DNA of 64,000 nt. Source: Bacillota bacterium (GTDB lineage Bacteria > Bacillota > Negativicutes > Sporomusales > UBA7701). The DNA is taken from positions 40,429-104,428 of the forward strand of contig JAEZJM010000001.1 in assembly GCA_023415775.1 (NCBI GenBank), read 5' to 3'. Position numbers and translations under genes: made by a program. Positions 49,308-58,639 of this stretch are shown here, one piece after another (within the stretch, counting starts at the first letter, position 1; the number at the start of each line of letters is the position of its first letter). The notes under the pieces are model-generated. The model saw only the letters and a list, made by a program, of their open reading frames with translations, was not told where the DNA came from and did no database searches.

Positions 49308-50645
49308 GTGCTAGACAGAATGCCGCCCCAGAACCTAGAAGCCGAACAATCCGTCCTCGGCGCCATGCTCATCGAGCGCGAGGCCATATCCCGCGTCGCC
49401 GAATTCCTGCGTCCCGAAGACTTCTACCGCGAATCCCACCGCCTCGTCTATGCCGCCACACTGGCGCTTTACAACCGCGGCGAGGCCGTCGACCTCATCA
49501 CCCTCACCGAGCAACTGCGCCGCGAGGACAGGCTCGAAGCCGCCGGCGGCATCTCCTACATCACCTCGCTCGCCAACAGCGTTCCCACCGCCGCCAACGT
49601 CATCTACCACGCCAAAATCGTCGAAGAAAAAGCCCTCCTGCGTGGCCTCATAAACACCGCCACCCACATCGCCGGCCTCGGCTACGAAGCCAACGAAGAA
49701 GTCATCAGCATCCTCGACCAGGCGGAGCGGATGATCCTCGAAGTCGCCAACCGCAAAGTCACCGGCGCCTTCGTGCCCATCAAAGACATCCTCATGGCCG
49801 CCCTCGACCGGGTCGAGCAGCTCTACCACACCAAAGGCGGCATCACCGGCCTGCCCACCGGCTTCAAGGATCTCGACCGCCTCACCGCCGGCCTGCAGCC
49901 CTCCGACCTCGTTCTCATCGCCGCCCGACCCAGCATGGGTAAGACCGCCTTCGTCCTCAACATCGCCCAGCACGTCGCCGTCAAAGAGAAAAAACCGGTA
50001 GCCTTCTTCAGCCTCGAAATGTCCAAAGAACAGCTCGTCCAGCGCATGCTCTGCACCGAAGCCACCATCGACGCCCAGCGCCTCAAGATCGGCGACCTCA
50101 AAGACAACGACTGGTCCAGCCTCGTCAAAGCCGCCGACCGTCTTTCCTCCGCGCCCATCTTCATCGACGACACTCCCGGCATGACCGTCACCGAAATCCG
50201 CTCCAAGGCCCGCCGCCTCAAAGTCGAGCACGAGCTCTCCCTCGTCGTCATCGACTACCTCCAGCTCATGCAGGGCAGCTCCAGCGGCAAAAGCGACAAC
50301 CGCCAGCAGGAAATATCGGAAATATCCCGCTCCCTCAAATCCCTCGCCCGCGAGCTAAATGTCCCCGTCCTTGCCCTCTCCCAGCTCAGCCGCGGCGTCG
50401 AGGCTAGGCAAAACAAGCGCCCCATGCTCAGCGACCTCCGCGAATCAGGCTCCCTCGAGCAGGACGCCGACATCGTCGCCTTCCTCTACCGCGAAGACTA
50501 CTACAACCACGAAACGGAAAGGCCGAACATCACCGAAATCATCGTCGCCAAACACCGCAACGGCCCTGTCGACACCGTCGAACTCTACTTCCAGAAGGAA
50601 TTCACCCGCTTCAAAGACTCGTCCAAAATGAGCGAGCCGGCCTAA
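49308..50645 (+). CDS. dnaB: Replicative DNA helicase DnaB
   Basis: 445 aa hexameric helicase (DnaC in B. subtilis naming). N-terminal domain starts RMPPQNLEAEQSVLGAML; RecA-like domain has ARPSMGKT with K212, LVVIDYLQLMQG and LSQLSRGVEARQNKRPM. GTG 49308 follows AAGGGAGAGG. No intein. Ends within the arm of its terminator. Confidence 0.97.
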   Translation: MLDRMPPQNLEAEQSVLGAMLIEREAISRVAEFLRPEDFYRESHRLVYAATLALYNRGEAVDLITLTEQLRREDRLEAAGGISYITSLANSVPTAANVIYHAKIVEEKALLRGLINTATHIAGLGYEANEEVISILDQAERMILEVANRKVTGAFVPIKDILMAALDRVEQLYHTKGGITGLPTGFKDLDRLTAGLQPSDLVLIAARPSMGKTAFVLNIAQHVAVKEKKPVAFFSLEMSKEQLVQRMLCTEATIDAQRLKIGDLKDNDWSSLVKAADRLSSAPIFIDDTPGMTVTEIRSKARRLKVEHELSLVVIDYLQLMQGSSSGKSDNRQQEISEISRSLKSLARELNVPVLALSQLSRGVEARQNKRPMLSDLRESGSLEQDADIVAFLYREDYYNHETERPNITEIIVAKHRNGPVDTVELYFQKEFTRFKDSSKMSEPA

Positions 50646-50661
50646 AGAGCCGGCTCTTTTT
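50634..50661 (+). terminator. Intrinsic terminator of dnaB
   Basis: GAGCCGGC-CTAAAGA-GCCGGCTC followed by TTTTT; the 5' arm is in the dnaB coding end. Confidence 0.88.
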
Positions 50662-50742
50662 ACGTCTCTGGCAAGGCGCCGCCCCCCTTTTATTTTCCCG
50701 AACGATTTTAGCCCAAGCTCAAAAAACATTCGAAAATTATTA

Positions 50743-50771
50743 TTGACACCCCCCAAGTGAAATGCTATTAT
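50743..50771 (+). promoter_or_regulatory. Sigma-A promoter before the FAD-dependent protein
   Basis: TTGACA, 17-bp spacer, TATTAT. A near-palindrome GGAAAATA-CG-TATATTTCC follows at 50779-50797 and could be an operator. Confidence 0.75.
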
Positions 50772-50805
50772 AGTCAAGGGAAAATACGTATATTTCCTCA
50801 CGCCC

Positions 50806-50847
50806 ACTCAAATAGCAGCGTCGCTCGCGCCTATTTGAGTTATTTTT
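50806..50847 (+). terminator. Leader terminator (attenuator) between promoter and FAD gene
   Basis: ACTCAAATAG and CTATTTGAGT form a perfect 10-bp stem over a 15-nt loop, followed by TATTTTTC. It sits between the promoter and the start codon at 50883. Confidence 0.78.
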
Positions 50848-50882
50848 CTGACCAAGGGAAGACTAAACAAGAGGTGATGTGC

Positions 50883-52268
50883 GTGACCAAACGCTACGAT
50901 GTTGTCGTGATCGGTGCCGGACCTGCCGGCATCTTTACAGGTCTCGAACTTGCCAGGGCCGGCCTCAGTACCCTCATTCTCGAGAAAGGCCGCGATATTA
51001 CCTCCCGCCGCTGCCCGATCAACCAACACGGCAGCAAGTGCCTGCGCTGCAAGCCCTGCGACATCCTGTGCGGCTGGGGGGGCGCCGGCGCGTTCAGCGA
51101 CGGCAAACTTACACTTACCACCGAATTCGGCGGCGTACTCGACGAATACATGGAAAAAGACCGTGTCGCCGAACTCATCGACTATATCGACAAAATCTAC
51201 CTCGACTTCGGCGCGACAACCACCGTCTACGGCGACGACAAGAAAGAGGAAATCCGCCGCATTCAGCGGGTGGCCGCCGCCGCCGACCTCAACCTCATTC
51301 CCGCCCGCATCCGCCACCTCGGCACCGAAAAATGCACCGAAATCCTCACCCGCATGCGCGAATACCTTGACGACAAATGCGAGATCCGCACCAACACCGC
51401 CGTCGAAGCCATCATCGTCCAAAACGGCGAATACGCCGGGCTCGAGCTGGTCGGCGGGGAAAAGATTGAAAGCAAATACCTCGTCGCCGCCCCCGGCCGC
51501 GAAGGCGCCGAATGGTTCTCCGGCCAGGCGGGCAAGCTCGGCCTGTCGATGATGACCAACCCCGTCGACATCGGTGTGCGCGTCGAACTGCCCGCCGTCG
51601 TCATGGAGCACATCACCGAAATCGTCTACGAGTCCAAACTCGTCTACTATACAAAATCCTTCGACGACCGGGTCCGCACCTTCTGCATGAACCCCTACGG
51701 CGAAGTCGTCAACGAGAACAACGCCGGCCTAATCACCGTCAACGGCCACAGCTACGCCGAAAAGCGGACCAAGAACACCAACTTCGCTCTGCTTGTCTCC
51801 AAAAGCTTCACCGAGCCCTTCAAAGAACCCATCACCTACGGCAAATCGATCGCCAAGCTCGCCAACCTTTTGGGCGGCGGCGTCATCGTCCAGCGTCTCG
51901 GCGACCTCCTCGACGGCCGCCGCTCCACCCCGGAGCGCATCCACCGCGGCATGGTCGAGCCGACTCTTAAAGACGCCACCCCCGGCGACCTCAGCCTCGT
52001 CCTCCCCTACCGCCACATGGTCGCCATCATCGAAATGCTCGAAGCCCTCGACAAGGTCGCGCCGGGCGTCAACTCCCGCCACACCCTGCTCTACGGCGTC
52101 GAAGTCAAATTCTACTCCTCCCGTCCTCGCCTCAGCCCGGTGCTGGAAAGCGAAATCGCCAACATCTTCGCCGCCGGCGACGGCGCGGGCGTCACCCGCG
52201 GCCTTGCCCAGGCTTCGGCCGCCGGTGTCGTCGTGGCCAGGGAGATAATTGCCCGCGAAGGCAAATAA
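50883..52268 (+). CDS. NAD(P)/FAD-dependent oxidoreductase
   Basis: 461 aa. N-terminal Rossmann FAD motif VVVIGAGPAGIFTGLELAR at residues 7-25; CPINQHGSKCLRCKPCDILCGWGGAGAFSDGK (here split: CPINQHGSKCLRCKPCD, GWGGAGAFSDGK) is characteristic of a family of uncharacterised FAD-dependent dehydrogenases; a C-terminal IFAAGDGAGVTRGLAQASA FAD motif closes the fold. GTG 50883 has GAGGTG 6 nt upstream. Five clustered cysteines may bind a metal or act in redox. Precedes purB by 61 nt, so read-through into purine genes is possible. Confidence 0.85.
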   Translation: MTKRYDVVVIGAGPAGIFTGLELARAGLSTLILEKGRDITSRRCPINQHGSKCLRCKPCDILCGWGGAGAFSDGKLTLTTEFGGVLDEYMEKDRVAELIDYIDKIYLDFGATTTVYGDDKKEEIRRIQRVAAAADLNLIPARIRHLGTEKCTEILTRMREYLDDKCEIRTNTAVEAIIVQNGEYAGLELVGGEKIESKYLVAAPGREGAEWFSGQAGKLGLSMMTNPVDIGVRVELPAVVMEHITEIVYESKLVYYTKSFDDRVRTFCMNPYGEVVNENNAGLITVNGHSYAEKRTKNTNFALLVSKSFTEPFKEPITYGKSIAKLANLLGGGVIVQRLGDLLDGRRSTPERIHRGMVEPTLKDATPGDLSLVLPYRHMVAIIEMLEALDKVAPGVNSRHTLLYGVEVKFYSSRPRLSPVLESEIANIFAAGDGAGVTRGLAQASAAGVVVAREIIAREGK

Positions 52269-52329
52269 GACGACGGAATCGTGCCAGGCCGCCCCGAACC
52301 GGCGGCCTGCCCAGAAGGAGAGAACCGCA

Positions 52330-53622
52330 ATGATCAAGCGCTATACCAACCCCGCCATGGCCAAGATCTGGACCGACGAAAACGAATTCCAGACAATGCT
52401 CGACATCGAAATATACGCCTGCGAAGCCATGGCCGAGCTGGGGCAGATCCCGGCCGCCGCTGTGCCGGTCATCAAAGAAAAAGCCAAATTCTCCGTCGAC
52501 CGCATCCGCGAAATCGAACGGGAAATCCGCCACGACATCATCGCCTTCCTTACCGCCGTGGCCGAAAATGTCGGCGACGAAGCCAAATACATCCACATGG
52601 GCCTCACCTCCAGCGACGTCAAGGACACCGCCCTCGGCAGCATGATGGCTCAGGCCGCCGACATCATTTTGAGCGACCTCGCCAAGCTCCGCGCCGTACT
52701 CTTCCGGCGGGCCGGCGAACACAAACACACCGTCATGATCGGCCGCACCCACGGCATCCACGCCGAACCCATAACCCTCGGCATGAAATTCGCCCTCTGG
52801 CTCGACGAGACCGAACGCAACATCGAGCGCATGAAGCGGGCCCGCGAAACCGTCGCCGTCGGCAAACTGTCCGGCGCCGTCGGCACCTACGCCACCGTCG
52901 ACCCGCGGGTTGAAGCCCACGTCTGCGCAAAAATGGGTCTCAAAGCCGCCCGGCTCGCCACCCAGGTCATCCAGCGCGACCGCCACGCCGAATTCCTCAC
53001 AACCCTGGCCGTCGTCGCCTCCTCGCTCGACAAATTCGCCACCGAGATCCGCAACCTTCAGCGCACCGACATCCGCGAAGCGGAAGAATACTTCCATCCC
53101 GGCCAGAAAGGCTCCTCGGCCATGCCCCACAAGCGCAACCCCATCACCTGCGAGCGCATATCCGGGCTGGCCCGCGTCGTCCGCGGCAACGCCCAGGCGG
53201 CTCTGGAAAACGTCGCCCTCTGGCACGAGCGCGACATCTCCCACTCCTCGGTCGAGCGCGTCATCCTGCCCGACAGCACCAGCCTCGTCGACTATATGCT
53301 CCGTCTCATGACCGACATCATCGACAAGCTGCTCGTCTACCCCGACGCCATGCAGGCCAACATGAACAAAACCGGCGGCCTCATCTTCAGCCAGCGCCTG
53401 CTACTTGCTCTCGTCGACAAGGGCGTCAGCCGCGAAGACGCCTACCGCTGGGTCCAGCGCAACGCCATGGCCCGCTGGCTCGAAGGCGCCGACTTCAAAA
53501 CCAACGTCACCCGCGACCCCGACATCGCCAAATTCATGTCGCCGGAGGAAATCACCGCCTGCTTCGACCCCTCCCATCACCTGCGGCATGTCGATACCAT
53601 TATGGCCCGTTTTGGCCTATAA
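52330..53622 (+). CDS. purB: Adenylosuccinate lyase
   Basis: 430 aa, typical length. Catalyses two steps of purine synthesis (SAICAR to AICAR; adenylosuccinate to AMP). Signature GSSAMPHKRNP near residue 262, plus HMGLTSSDVKDTA and GRTHGIHAEP. ATG 52330 follows AAGGAGAG. A hairpin CAGGCCGCC...GGCGGCCTG without U-tract lies just upstream (52285-52309). 15 nt before purA. Confidence 0.97.
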   Translation: MIKRYTNPAMAKIWTDENEFQTMLDIEIYACEAMAELGQIPAAAVPVIKEKAKFSVDRIREIEREIRHDIIAFLTAVAENVGDEAKYIHMGLTSSDVKDTALGSMMAQAADIILSDLAKLRAVLFRRAGEHKHTVMIGRTHGIHAEPITLGMKFALWLDETERNIERMKRARETVAVGKLSGAVGTYATVDPRVEAHVCAKMGLKAARLATQVIQRDRHAEFLTTLAVVASSLDKFATEIRNLQRTDIREAEEYFHPGQKGSSAMPHKRNPITCERISGLARVVRGNAQAALENVALWHERDISHSSVERVILPDSTSLVDYMLRLMTDIIDKLLVYPDAMQANMNKTGGLIFSQRLLLALVDKGVSREDAYRWVQRNAMARWLEGADFKTNVTRDPDIAKFMSPEEITACFDPSHHLRHVDTIMARFGL

Positions 53623-53637
53623 ACAAGAGGTGATAAC

Positions 53638-54921
53638 ATGTCAGCAGTAATCGTCATAGGGACCCAATGGGGCGATGAAGGCAAAGGCAAAATCGTCGAC
53701 AACCTGGCCGAAAAAGCCGACGTCGTCGTCCGTTACCAGGGCGGCAACAACGCCGGCCACACCGTAGTCGTGGACGGCAAGGAATTCAAGCTGCAGCTCC
53801 TGCCCTCCGGCATCCTCTACAAAGACAAGACCTGCGTAGTCGGCAACGGCGTCGTCGTCGACCCGGCCGTCATGATCAAAGAACTCCGCACCATGCAGGA
53901 AAAGGGCGTCGAAACCTCCGACCTCAAAGTCTCCAACCGCGCCCACCTCATCATGCCCTACCACCGCCTCCTCGACGAAGTCGAAGAAGACTACCGCGGC
54001 GAACACAAGATAGGCACAACCAAACGCGGCATCGGCCCCTGCTACATGGACAAAAACGCCCGCAGCGGCATCCGCATGGTCGACCTCATGGACGAAGACG
54101 AGTTTTCCGCCAAGCTCGAGCGCAACCTCGAAGCCAAAAACCACCTCCTCCAGGCCGTCTATGGCGTCGAGGGCTTCGACTTCGACGCCCTCCGCGCCGA
54201 ATACCTCGGCTATGCCCAGGTTCTGCGCCCCTTTGTCGCCGACACCTCCATATACATCAACGAAGCGTTGGCGGCCGGCAAAAAAGTGCTTTTCGAAGGT
54301 GCTCAGGCCACTCTCCTCGACCTTGATCACGGCACATACCCCTACGTCACCTCCTCCCACCCCATCGCCGGCGGCGCCTGCATCGGCGCCGGCATCGGCC
54401 CCACAAAGATCAGCAAAGTCATCGGCGTCGTCAAAGCCTACACCACCAGAGTCGGCGAAGGCCCCTTCCCCACCGAACTCAACGACGCCACCGGCGACTA
54501 TATCCGTGACCGCGGCCGCGAATTCGGCACCGTCACCGGGCGGCCCCGCCGCTGCGGCTGGCTCGACGCAGCCATCGTCCGCTACGCCGGCCAGGTCAGC
54601 GGCCTCGACTACCTCGCCGTCACCCGCCTCGACATCCTCGACGGCCTCAAAACCATAAAAGTCTGCTCCGGCTACAAATACAAAGGCCAGCCCCTCGGGG
54701 AGTTCCCCGCCAGCCTCAAAGTCCTCAGCGAAGTCGAGCCCATCTACGAGGAACTGCCCGGCTGGACCGAAAACATCAGCGGCATCCGCGCCTACGCGGA
54801 CCTGCCCGCCAACGCCCGCCGCTACGTCGAGCGCCTCAGCGAAATCGTCGGCGTGCCGCTGGGGATCGTGTCCGTAGGCCCGGCCAGGGACCAGACCATC
54901 GTATTGCACGAAGTATTCTAG
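53638..54921 (+). CDS. purA: Adenylosuccinate synthase
   Basis: 427 aa GTP-dependent enzyme converting IMP plus aspartate to adenylosuccinate, the substrate of PurB next to it. GTQWGDEGKGKIVD at residues 8-21, NNAGHTVV, GTTKRGIGPCY and TVTGRPRRCGWLD are all present. AAGAGGTG precedes the ATG. Confidence 0.98.
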   Translation: MSAVIVIGTQWGDEGKGKIVDNLAEKADVVVRYQGGNNAGHTVVVDGKEFKLQLLPSGILYKDKTCVVGNGVVVDPAVMIKELRTMQEKGVETSDLKVSNRAHLIMPYHRLLDEVEEDYRGEHKIGTTKRGIGPCYMDKNARSGIRMVDLMDEDEFSAKLERNLEAKNHLLQAVYGVEGFDFDALRAEYLGYAQVLRPFVADTSIYINEALAAGKKVLFEGAQATLLDLDHGTYPYVTSSHPIAGGACIGAGIGPTKISKVIGVVKAYTTRVGEGPFPTELNDATGDYIRDRGREFGTVTGRPRRCGWLDAAIVRYAGQVSGLDYLAVTRLDILDGLKTIKVCSGYKYKGQPLGEFPASLKVLSEVEPIYEELPGWTENISGIRAYADLPANARRYVERLSEIVGVPLGIVSVGPARDQTIVLHEVF

Positions 54922-54947
54922 GGCGGCCGCTAACCTAAAGCATATAT

Positions 54948-54971
54948 GGGGCGCACCTCCGGGTGCGCCCC
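54948..54971 (+). terminator. Hairpin after purA
   Basis: GGGGCGCACC-TCCG-GGTGCGCCCC; very stable but not followed by a U-tract, so termination may be inefficient or factor-dependent. Confidence 0.55.
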
Positions 54972-54992
54972 CCAACTTCCAGAATCTGACCA

Positions 54993-55021
54993 TTGACAGG
55001 CTGCTGGGCTTACGGTATAAT
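54993..55021 (+). promoter_or_regulatory. Consensus promoter of the tRNA operon
   Basis: TTGACA, 17-bp spacer, TATAAT; the tRNA-Lys gene begins 21 nt later. Confidence 0.88.
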
Positions 55022-55042
55022 CTGATATTGTCAGACAGACAT

Positions 55043-55118
55043 GACCCACTAGCTCAGTCGGTAGAGCACCTGACTTTTAATCAGGGTGTCGATGGTTCGA
55101 GTCCATCGTGGGTCACCA
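55043..55118 (+). tRNA. tRNA-Lys (anticodon TTT)
   Basis: 76 nt cloverleaf with encoded CCA: acceptor GACCCAC/GTGGGTC, D arm GCTCAGTCGGTAGAGC, anticodon stem CCTGA/TCAGG with loop CTTTTAA, T arm GATGG-TTCGAGT-CCATC. Confidence 0.97.
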
Positions 55119-55134
55119 TTTCTATGTTTGTTTT

Positions 55135-55218
55135 GCGGGCGTGGCGGAACGGCAGACGCACCAGACTTAGGATCTGGCGAGGCAACTCGTGGAGGTTCAA
55201 GTCCTCTCGCCCGCACCA
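55135..55218 (+). tRNA. tRNA-Leu (anticodon TAG)
   Basis: 84 nt class II tRNA with encoded CCA: acceptor GCGGGCG/CGCCCGC, anticodon stem CCAGA/TCTGG with loop CTTAGGA, variable arm GCGAGGCAACTCGT, T arm ending GTCCTCTCGCC. 16 nt after tRNA-Lys, same transcript. Confidence 0.95.
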
Positions 55219-55229
55219 CAATAAATATG

Positions 55230-55261
55230 AAAGCCTCCGGAGATTTCTCCGGAGGCTTTTT
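55230..55261 (+). terminator. Terminator of the tRNA operon
   Basis: AAAGCCTCCGGAGA-TT-TCTCCGGAGGCTTTTT; the A-tract on the other side lets it serve the convergent - strand gene too. Confidence 0.93.
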
Positions 55262-55273
55262 GCGTCCAAATAC

Positions 55274-56317
55274 TTATTGGGTGATGGGCGGCACGCCTTT
55301 GTGCCAAAGCTTCCAATTGTCGACAATGTAATCGACCATTCGGCTGCCGACGCGCTCGACATTTATTACGCCGACTTCAAAGCCTCCCGGCGTTTGACCT
55401 GGTGCGGGGTCGAGGTGCTGTAGCGTAGTTTCGTTGGGATTGCCCTGGTCGAAATTGACCGCGGTCCGCAGGCTCATAACCCGGTCGAGACCGACCATCT
55501 TTTTAATCACATAGGCTACGGCCGTGCCTTCCATCTCCGTGACGACGTAAGGATCGGCCTTGTACAGCTCGGTTATGTACTGGGCTTCCCGGGAGAGTCC
55601 CGGACCATGGAAGAAGCAGTCGCCGGTCATGTGCGTGCCTGTTCCCACAAACGGTAACCGGCGGGCGGCTTGATCGGGATAACGCAGACGATAGGCTTTA
55701 GCCGAATCGGAGTCCGCCAAAGGTGTGTCGGCGGTCAGTTTCATGGCCCAGGAGACGAGGGCCGGGTTTAGTGGGAGCAGGCGAACTTGTTCGTAGCCTT
55801 TGCGGGGCATAAAGGTAGGTTCACCCAGAGTATTTTCTTCGGGTGCCCAGCGGTGGCCCAGATCGTAGTCCACCAGCCAGGTTCCCCAGAAAACGGCGGC
55901 AATCGTGCCTTTGGAGGGAGGCGTACCGGCTACGCCGGAGATGATGAAATATGTTTCGGAAAAGTCATAGCGGGGGTCGAGGAGAATGGACATCATTGAG
56001 GAAGAAGACCGTACTTTCCCCATACCGAGCACAGAGCCGGCGACGCCGTCGGCGTTGCAGTATAAAGGATTCTCGGCACCGGGGATTTTTACGGGCTGGG
56101 TGTTCATCCAGTAACGCTCGTACCAGTGCTGAAACTCGCCGGCCCGGTCGCCGGTGTTGGCCCCTATTTCAAACATGGCGCCTATGAAGACTTTTACCTT
56201 GATCTTTGCCGGGGGAGACGGTTCTGCCGCCGCGGCGGGGGCGGGAATGGCACACGCGCTCACCACCAGCACCAACAGTACAAACGGAAGCCAAATCTTG
56301 CGTAATCCTGCAAACAT
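55274..56317 (-). CDS. Purine nucleoside permease (NUP) family lipoprotein
   Basis: 347 aa. N-terminal signal ending VVSAC with probable lipidated Cys22. The mature protein matches the NUP family known from Candida nucleoside permease: KVFIGAMFEIGANTGDRAGEFQHW, SETYFIISGVAGTPPSKGTIA and VTEMEGTAVAYVIKKM (each given in part). NUP proteins share a nucleoside-phosphorylase-like fold, so it may bind or cleave nucleosides outside the membrane. ATG follows AAGGAGAG. A stand-alone gene between the tRNA operon and the divergent activator. Confidence 0.8.
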   Translation of the reverse strand: MFAGLRKIWLPFVLLVLVVSACAIPAPAAAAEPSPPAKIKVKVFIGAMFEIGANTGDRAGEFQHWYERYWMNTQPVKIPGAENPLYCNADGVAGSVLGMGKVRSSSSMMSILLDPRYDFSETYFIISGVAGTPPSKGTIAAVFWGTWLVDYDLGHRWAPEENTLGEPTFMPRKGYEQVRLLPLNPALVSWAMKLTADTPLADSDSAKAYRLRYPDQAARRLPFVGTGTHMTGDCFFHGPGLSREAQYITELYKADPYVVTEMEGTAVAYVIKKMVGLDRVMSLRTAVNFDQGNPNETTLQHLDPAPGQTPGGFEVGVINVERVGSRMVDYIVDNWKLWHKGVPPITQ

Positions 56318-56527
56318 GCGCTAACTCTCCTTGTCTAAATAGTTTTTACATTACATTTCCGTACCTTTGAACGAAACTCCTGTTGTTTTAGGGTAGAAAT
56401 TGATAATATTCGTCAAAGATTGACTTTTGTTGGTCTGGGGCACGCCTTACGGCGGCGGGGTCAATTATAGTATAATTATGGGGGAAGTCTGTTACTGGCG
56501 AGGGTTCGCCGAAAAGGAAGGGGATTT

Positions 56528-58450
56528 ATGGCCGGAAAAATCCTGTTTTATGTGCCGAAGGTTGAGGATGAAGCGCTGGTGCGGAAAATCTTCGACCGGC
56601 AGAACGACGGTACCTGGGAACTGGAAATGGCCTTTTTAACGGGTGCACGGCGAATATCGGCGACCCCGATCAAGGCGGATGGCGTTATTGCCAGGGGAAT
56701 AACGGCGGCTGCCGCCCGCAAGGCGCTGAAGGAGATACCGGTCGTCGAGCTGCTGGTCACCGGCTATGACCTGATGCGGGCGGTGGCTGAGTGCCGCGAG
56801 CGGTTTGCGGTTGATAAGGTGGCGGTTGTCGGCCTGCCGGGCATGATTTTCGGGGTGCAGGCGATCGAGCGGTTGACAAGCATCAGGCTCGAGGCCTACC
56901 CGATAAACGACGAGGATGAGGCCGAGGTTGTCCTGAACAAGATCAGGGATGCCGGGGTGTCGACGATTATTGGCGGCGGCACGGCCTGCAAAATAGCCGC
57001 CGCGCTGGGCCTGAGCAGCGTGCTCATTCACTCCGGCGAGGAGGCGATTTTCCAGTCGCTGTCGGAGGCTAAAAGGGTTATTTCGGTGAGGCGTTTCGAA
57101 CAGGAACGGGCCGAGCAATTCCGCACCATTCTTGATTTTTCCCTCGAGGGGATTGTAGCGGTGGATGCCTGCGGCGACCTTAACCTGATAAACAAGGCTG
57201 CCAGCGAGCTGGCAGGGATAAACGCGGAGCATTTGGGCAAGAAGGCCGGGGCCAATATTCCCCAGCTGCGGCTGGAGCAGGTGCTCGGAAACGGCCGTCC
57301 GGAACTGGGTTTGGTGGAAACGATTTTCGGCCAGCAGGTGGCGATAAACTCGGTTCCCATCATGATAAAGGACCAGGCGGTGGGGGCGGTCGCCACTTTC
57401 CAGCAGGTAAAGGCCCTGCAGGAGTACGAAAGCAAAATCCGCCGGAAGATTTATAAACGCGGCCTGACGGCCAAGCTGCAGTTTAGCGATATAGTCAGCG
57501 AGAACGCCGGCATGCGCAAGCTGGTCAGGCTGGCGGAAGAGTACAGCCGGGTGGATTCGAATGTGCTGATTCTGGGTGAGACCGGCGCCGGCAAAGAGGT
57601 GTTCGCCCAAAGCATCCATAATGCCAGCGCCAGACGCTACGGGCCGTTCGTTCCCGTCAACTGTGCCGCTTTGCCGGAGACGCTGCTGGAGAGCGAGCTG
57701 TTCGGTTATGTCGAGGGGGCGTTTACCGGGGCGGCCAAAGGGGGCAAGGTCGGCTTGTTCGAACAGGCTCACCGCGGGACGATTTTTCTCGACGAGATAG
57801 CCGAGGTGACGCCCGGCCTGCAGGGACGGCTGCTGCGGGTGCTGCAGGAGAAGGAAATAATGCGGCTGGGTGACGAGCGGCTCATTCCGGTCGATGTCAG
57901 GATAGTGGCGGCAACCAACCAGGATCTGCGCAAACTGGTCAAGGCCGGCAAGTTCCGGGCCGACCTCTACTATCGCCTCGATATCCTCCGCCTGGAAATA
58001 CCGCCTTTGCGCGAGCGGCCGGATGATATCCTGCCGCTGTTAAAAACGTTTATAAAGAATTACGCGGCCCGTTTTCGCAAGCCGGAGAAGGATTTTTCGC
58101 CGGCTGCCCGCCAACTGCTGCAAAGGCACAGCTGGCCCGGCAATGTCCGTGAACTGAGGAGCATTGCCGAACGACTGACGGTGCTGGCTGGGGGTGGCGG
58201 CAGCCTGTACGGCGAGGAGGATGTGCAGGCCGTGCTATTCAGCGAAGAGGAAGAGGGCTTGCCGCCGGCACCGGCGCCCGCTTTGCCGGCAGGTACGCCG
58301 CTGCGCCGCCAGAAAAGGGCCGCCGAGCTTGCAAGGATAAGCGAAGTGCTGCAGCGGACGAATTTCGACGCCGGCAAGGCCACGGAGATACTGGGGATAA
58401 GCCGGACGACTCTCTGGCGACGCATGCGTGAGCTGGAGGACCTTAAATAA
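56528..58450 (+). CDS. Sigma-54-dependent activator with PrpR N-terminal domain
   Basis: 640 aa: PrpR_N sensor domain (1-175), PAS domain (about 190-300), AAA+ domain (about 320-550) with Walker A GETGAGKE at 350-357, the sigma-54 contact loop GAFTGA at 397-402 and WPGNVREL, and a C-terminal Fis-type HTH (SRTTLWRRMRELEDLK). PrpR_N domains usually sense a pathway metabolite. Its likely target is the operon from 58709, which has a consensus sigma-54 promoter. ATG 56528 follows AAGGAAGGGGA; a TATAAT at 56471 is a possible own promoter. Confidence 0.93.
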   Translation: MAGKILFYVPKVEDEALVRKIFDRQNDGTWELEMAFLTGARRISATPIKADGVIARGITAAAARKALKEIPVVELLVTGYDLMRAVAECRERFAVDKVAVVGLPGMIFGVQAIERLTSIRLEAYPINDEDEAEVVLNKIRDAGVSTIIGGGTACKIAAALGLSSVLIHSGEEAIFQSLSEAKRVISVRRFEQERAEQFRTILDFSLEGIVAVDACGDLNLINKAASELAGINAEHLGKKAGANIPQLRLEQVLGNGRPELGLVETIFGQQVAINSVPIMIKDQAVGAVATFQQVKALQEYESKIRRKIYKRGLTAKLQFSDIVSENAGMRKLVRLAEEYSRVDSNVLILGETGAGKEVFAQSIHNASARRYGPFVPVNCAALPETLLESELFGYVEGAFTGAAKGGKVGLFEQAHRGTIFLDEIAEVTPGLQGRLLRVLQEKEIMRLGDERLIPVDVRIVAATNQDLRKLVKAGKFRADLYYRLDILRLEIPPLRERPDDILPLLKTFIKNYAARFRKPEKDFSPAARQLLQRHSWPGNVRELRSIAERLTVLAGGGGSLYGEEDVQAVLFSEEEEGLPPAPAPALPAGTPLRRQKRAAELARISEVLQRTNFDAGKATEILGISRTTLWRRMRELEDLK

Positions 58451-58500
58451 ATGAAACGATTTGAAAATATATGAAAAAGTATGAGAAGAAATGAAATATA
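58451..58500 (+). repeat. Five 10-bp phased TGAAA repeats (candidate activator sites)
   Basis: Directly after the activator gene: ATGAAACGAT, TTGAAAATAT, ATGAAAAAGT, ATGAGAAGAA, ATGAAATATA. TGAAA (once TGAGA) recurs exactly every 10 bp, so all copies face one side of the helix. The array is 140 bp upstream of the sigma-54 promoter, the normal distance for enhancer sites. Confidence 0.65.
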
Positions 58501-58568
58501 CTGGGGTGAACCTTTGCCGGCAACTGCCGGCAGGCGACGGAGAAATGAATTGTCTGAAAAATTTTTCG

Positions 58569-58598
58569 GCCCGCGAAATTTGATTTCGCGGGCTTTTT
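58569..58598 (+). terminator. Terminator of the activator gene
   Basis: GCCCGCGAAAT-TTG-ATTTCGCGGGC followed by TTTTT, between the phased repeats and the sigma-54 promoter. Confidence 0.9.
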
Positions 58599-58639
58599 GG
58601 CCGCCGGCGGCCGGCCTTTGGCCGGCTGCCCGGCTTTTT

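Noticed and set aside
56441..56456. Second sigma-54 promoter before the activator gene (GGCACGCCTTACGGC)
   Set aside because: Spacing between GG and GC is one base too long and the -12 TTGC core is missing.
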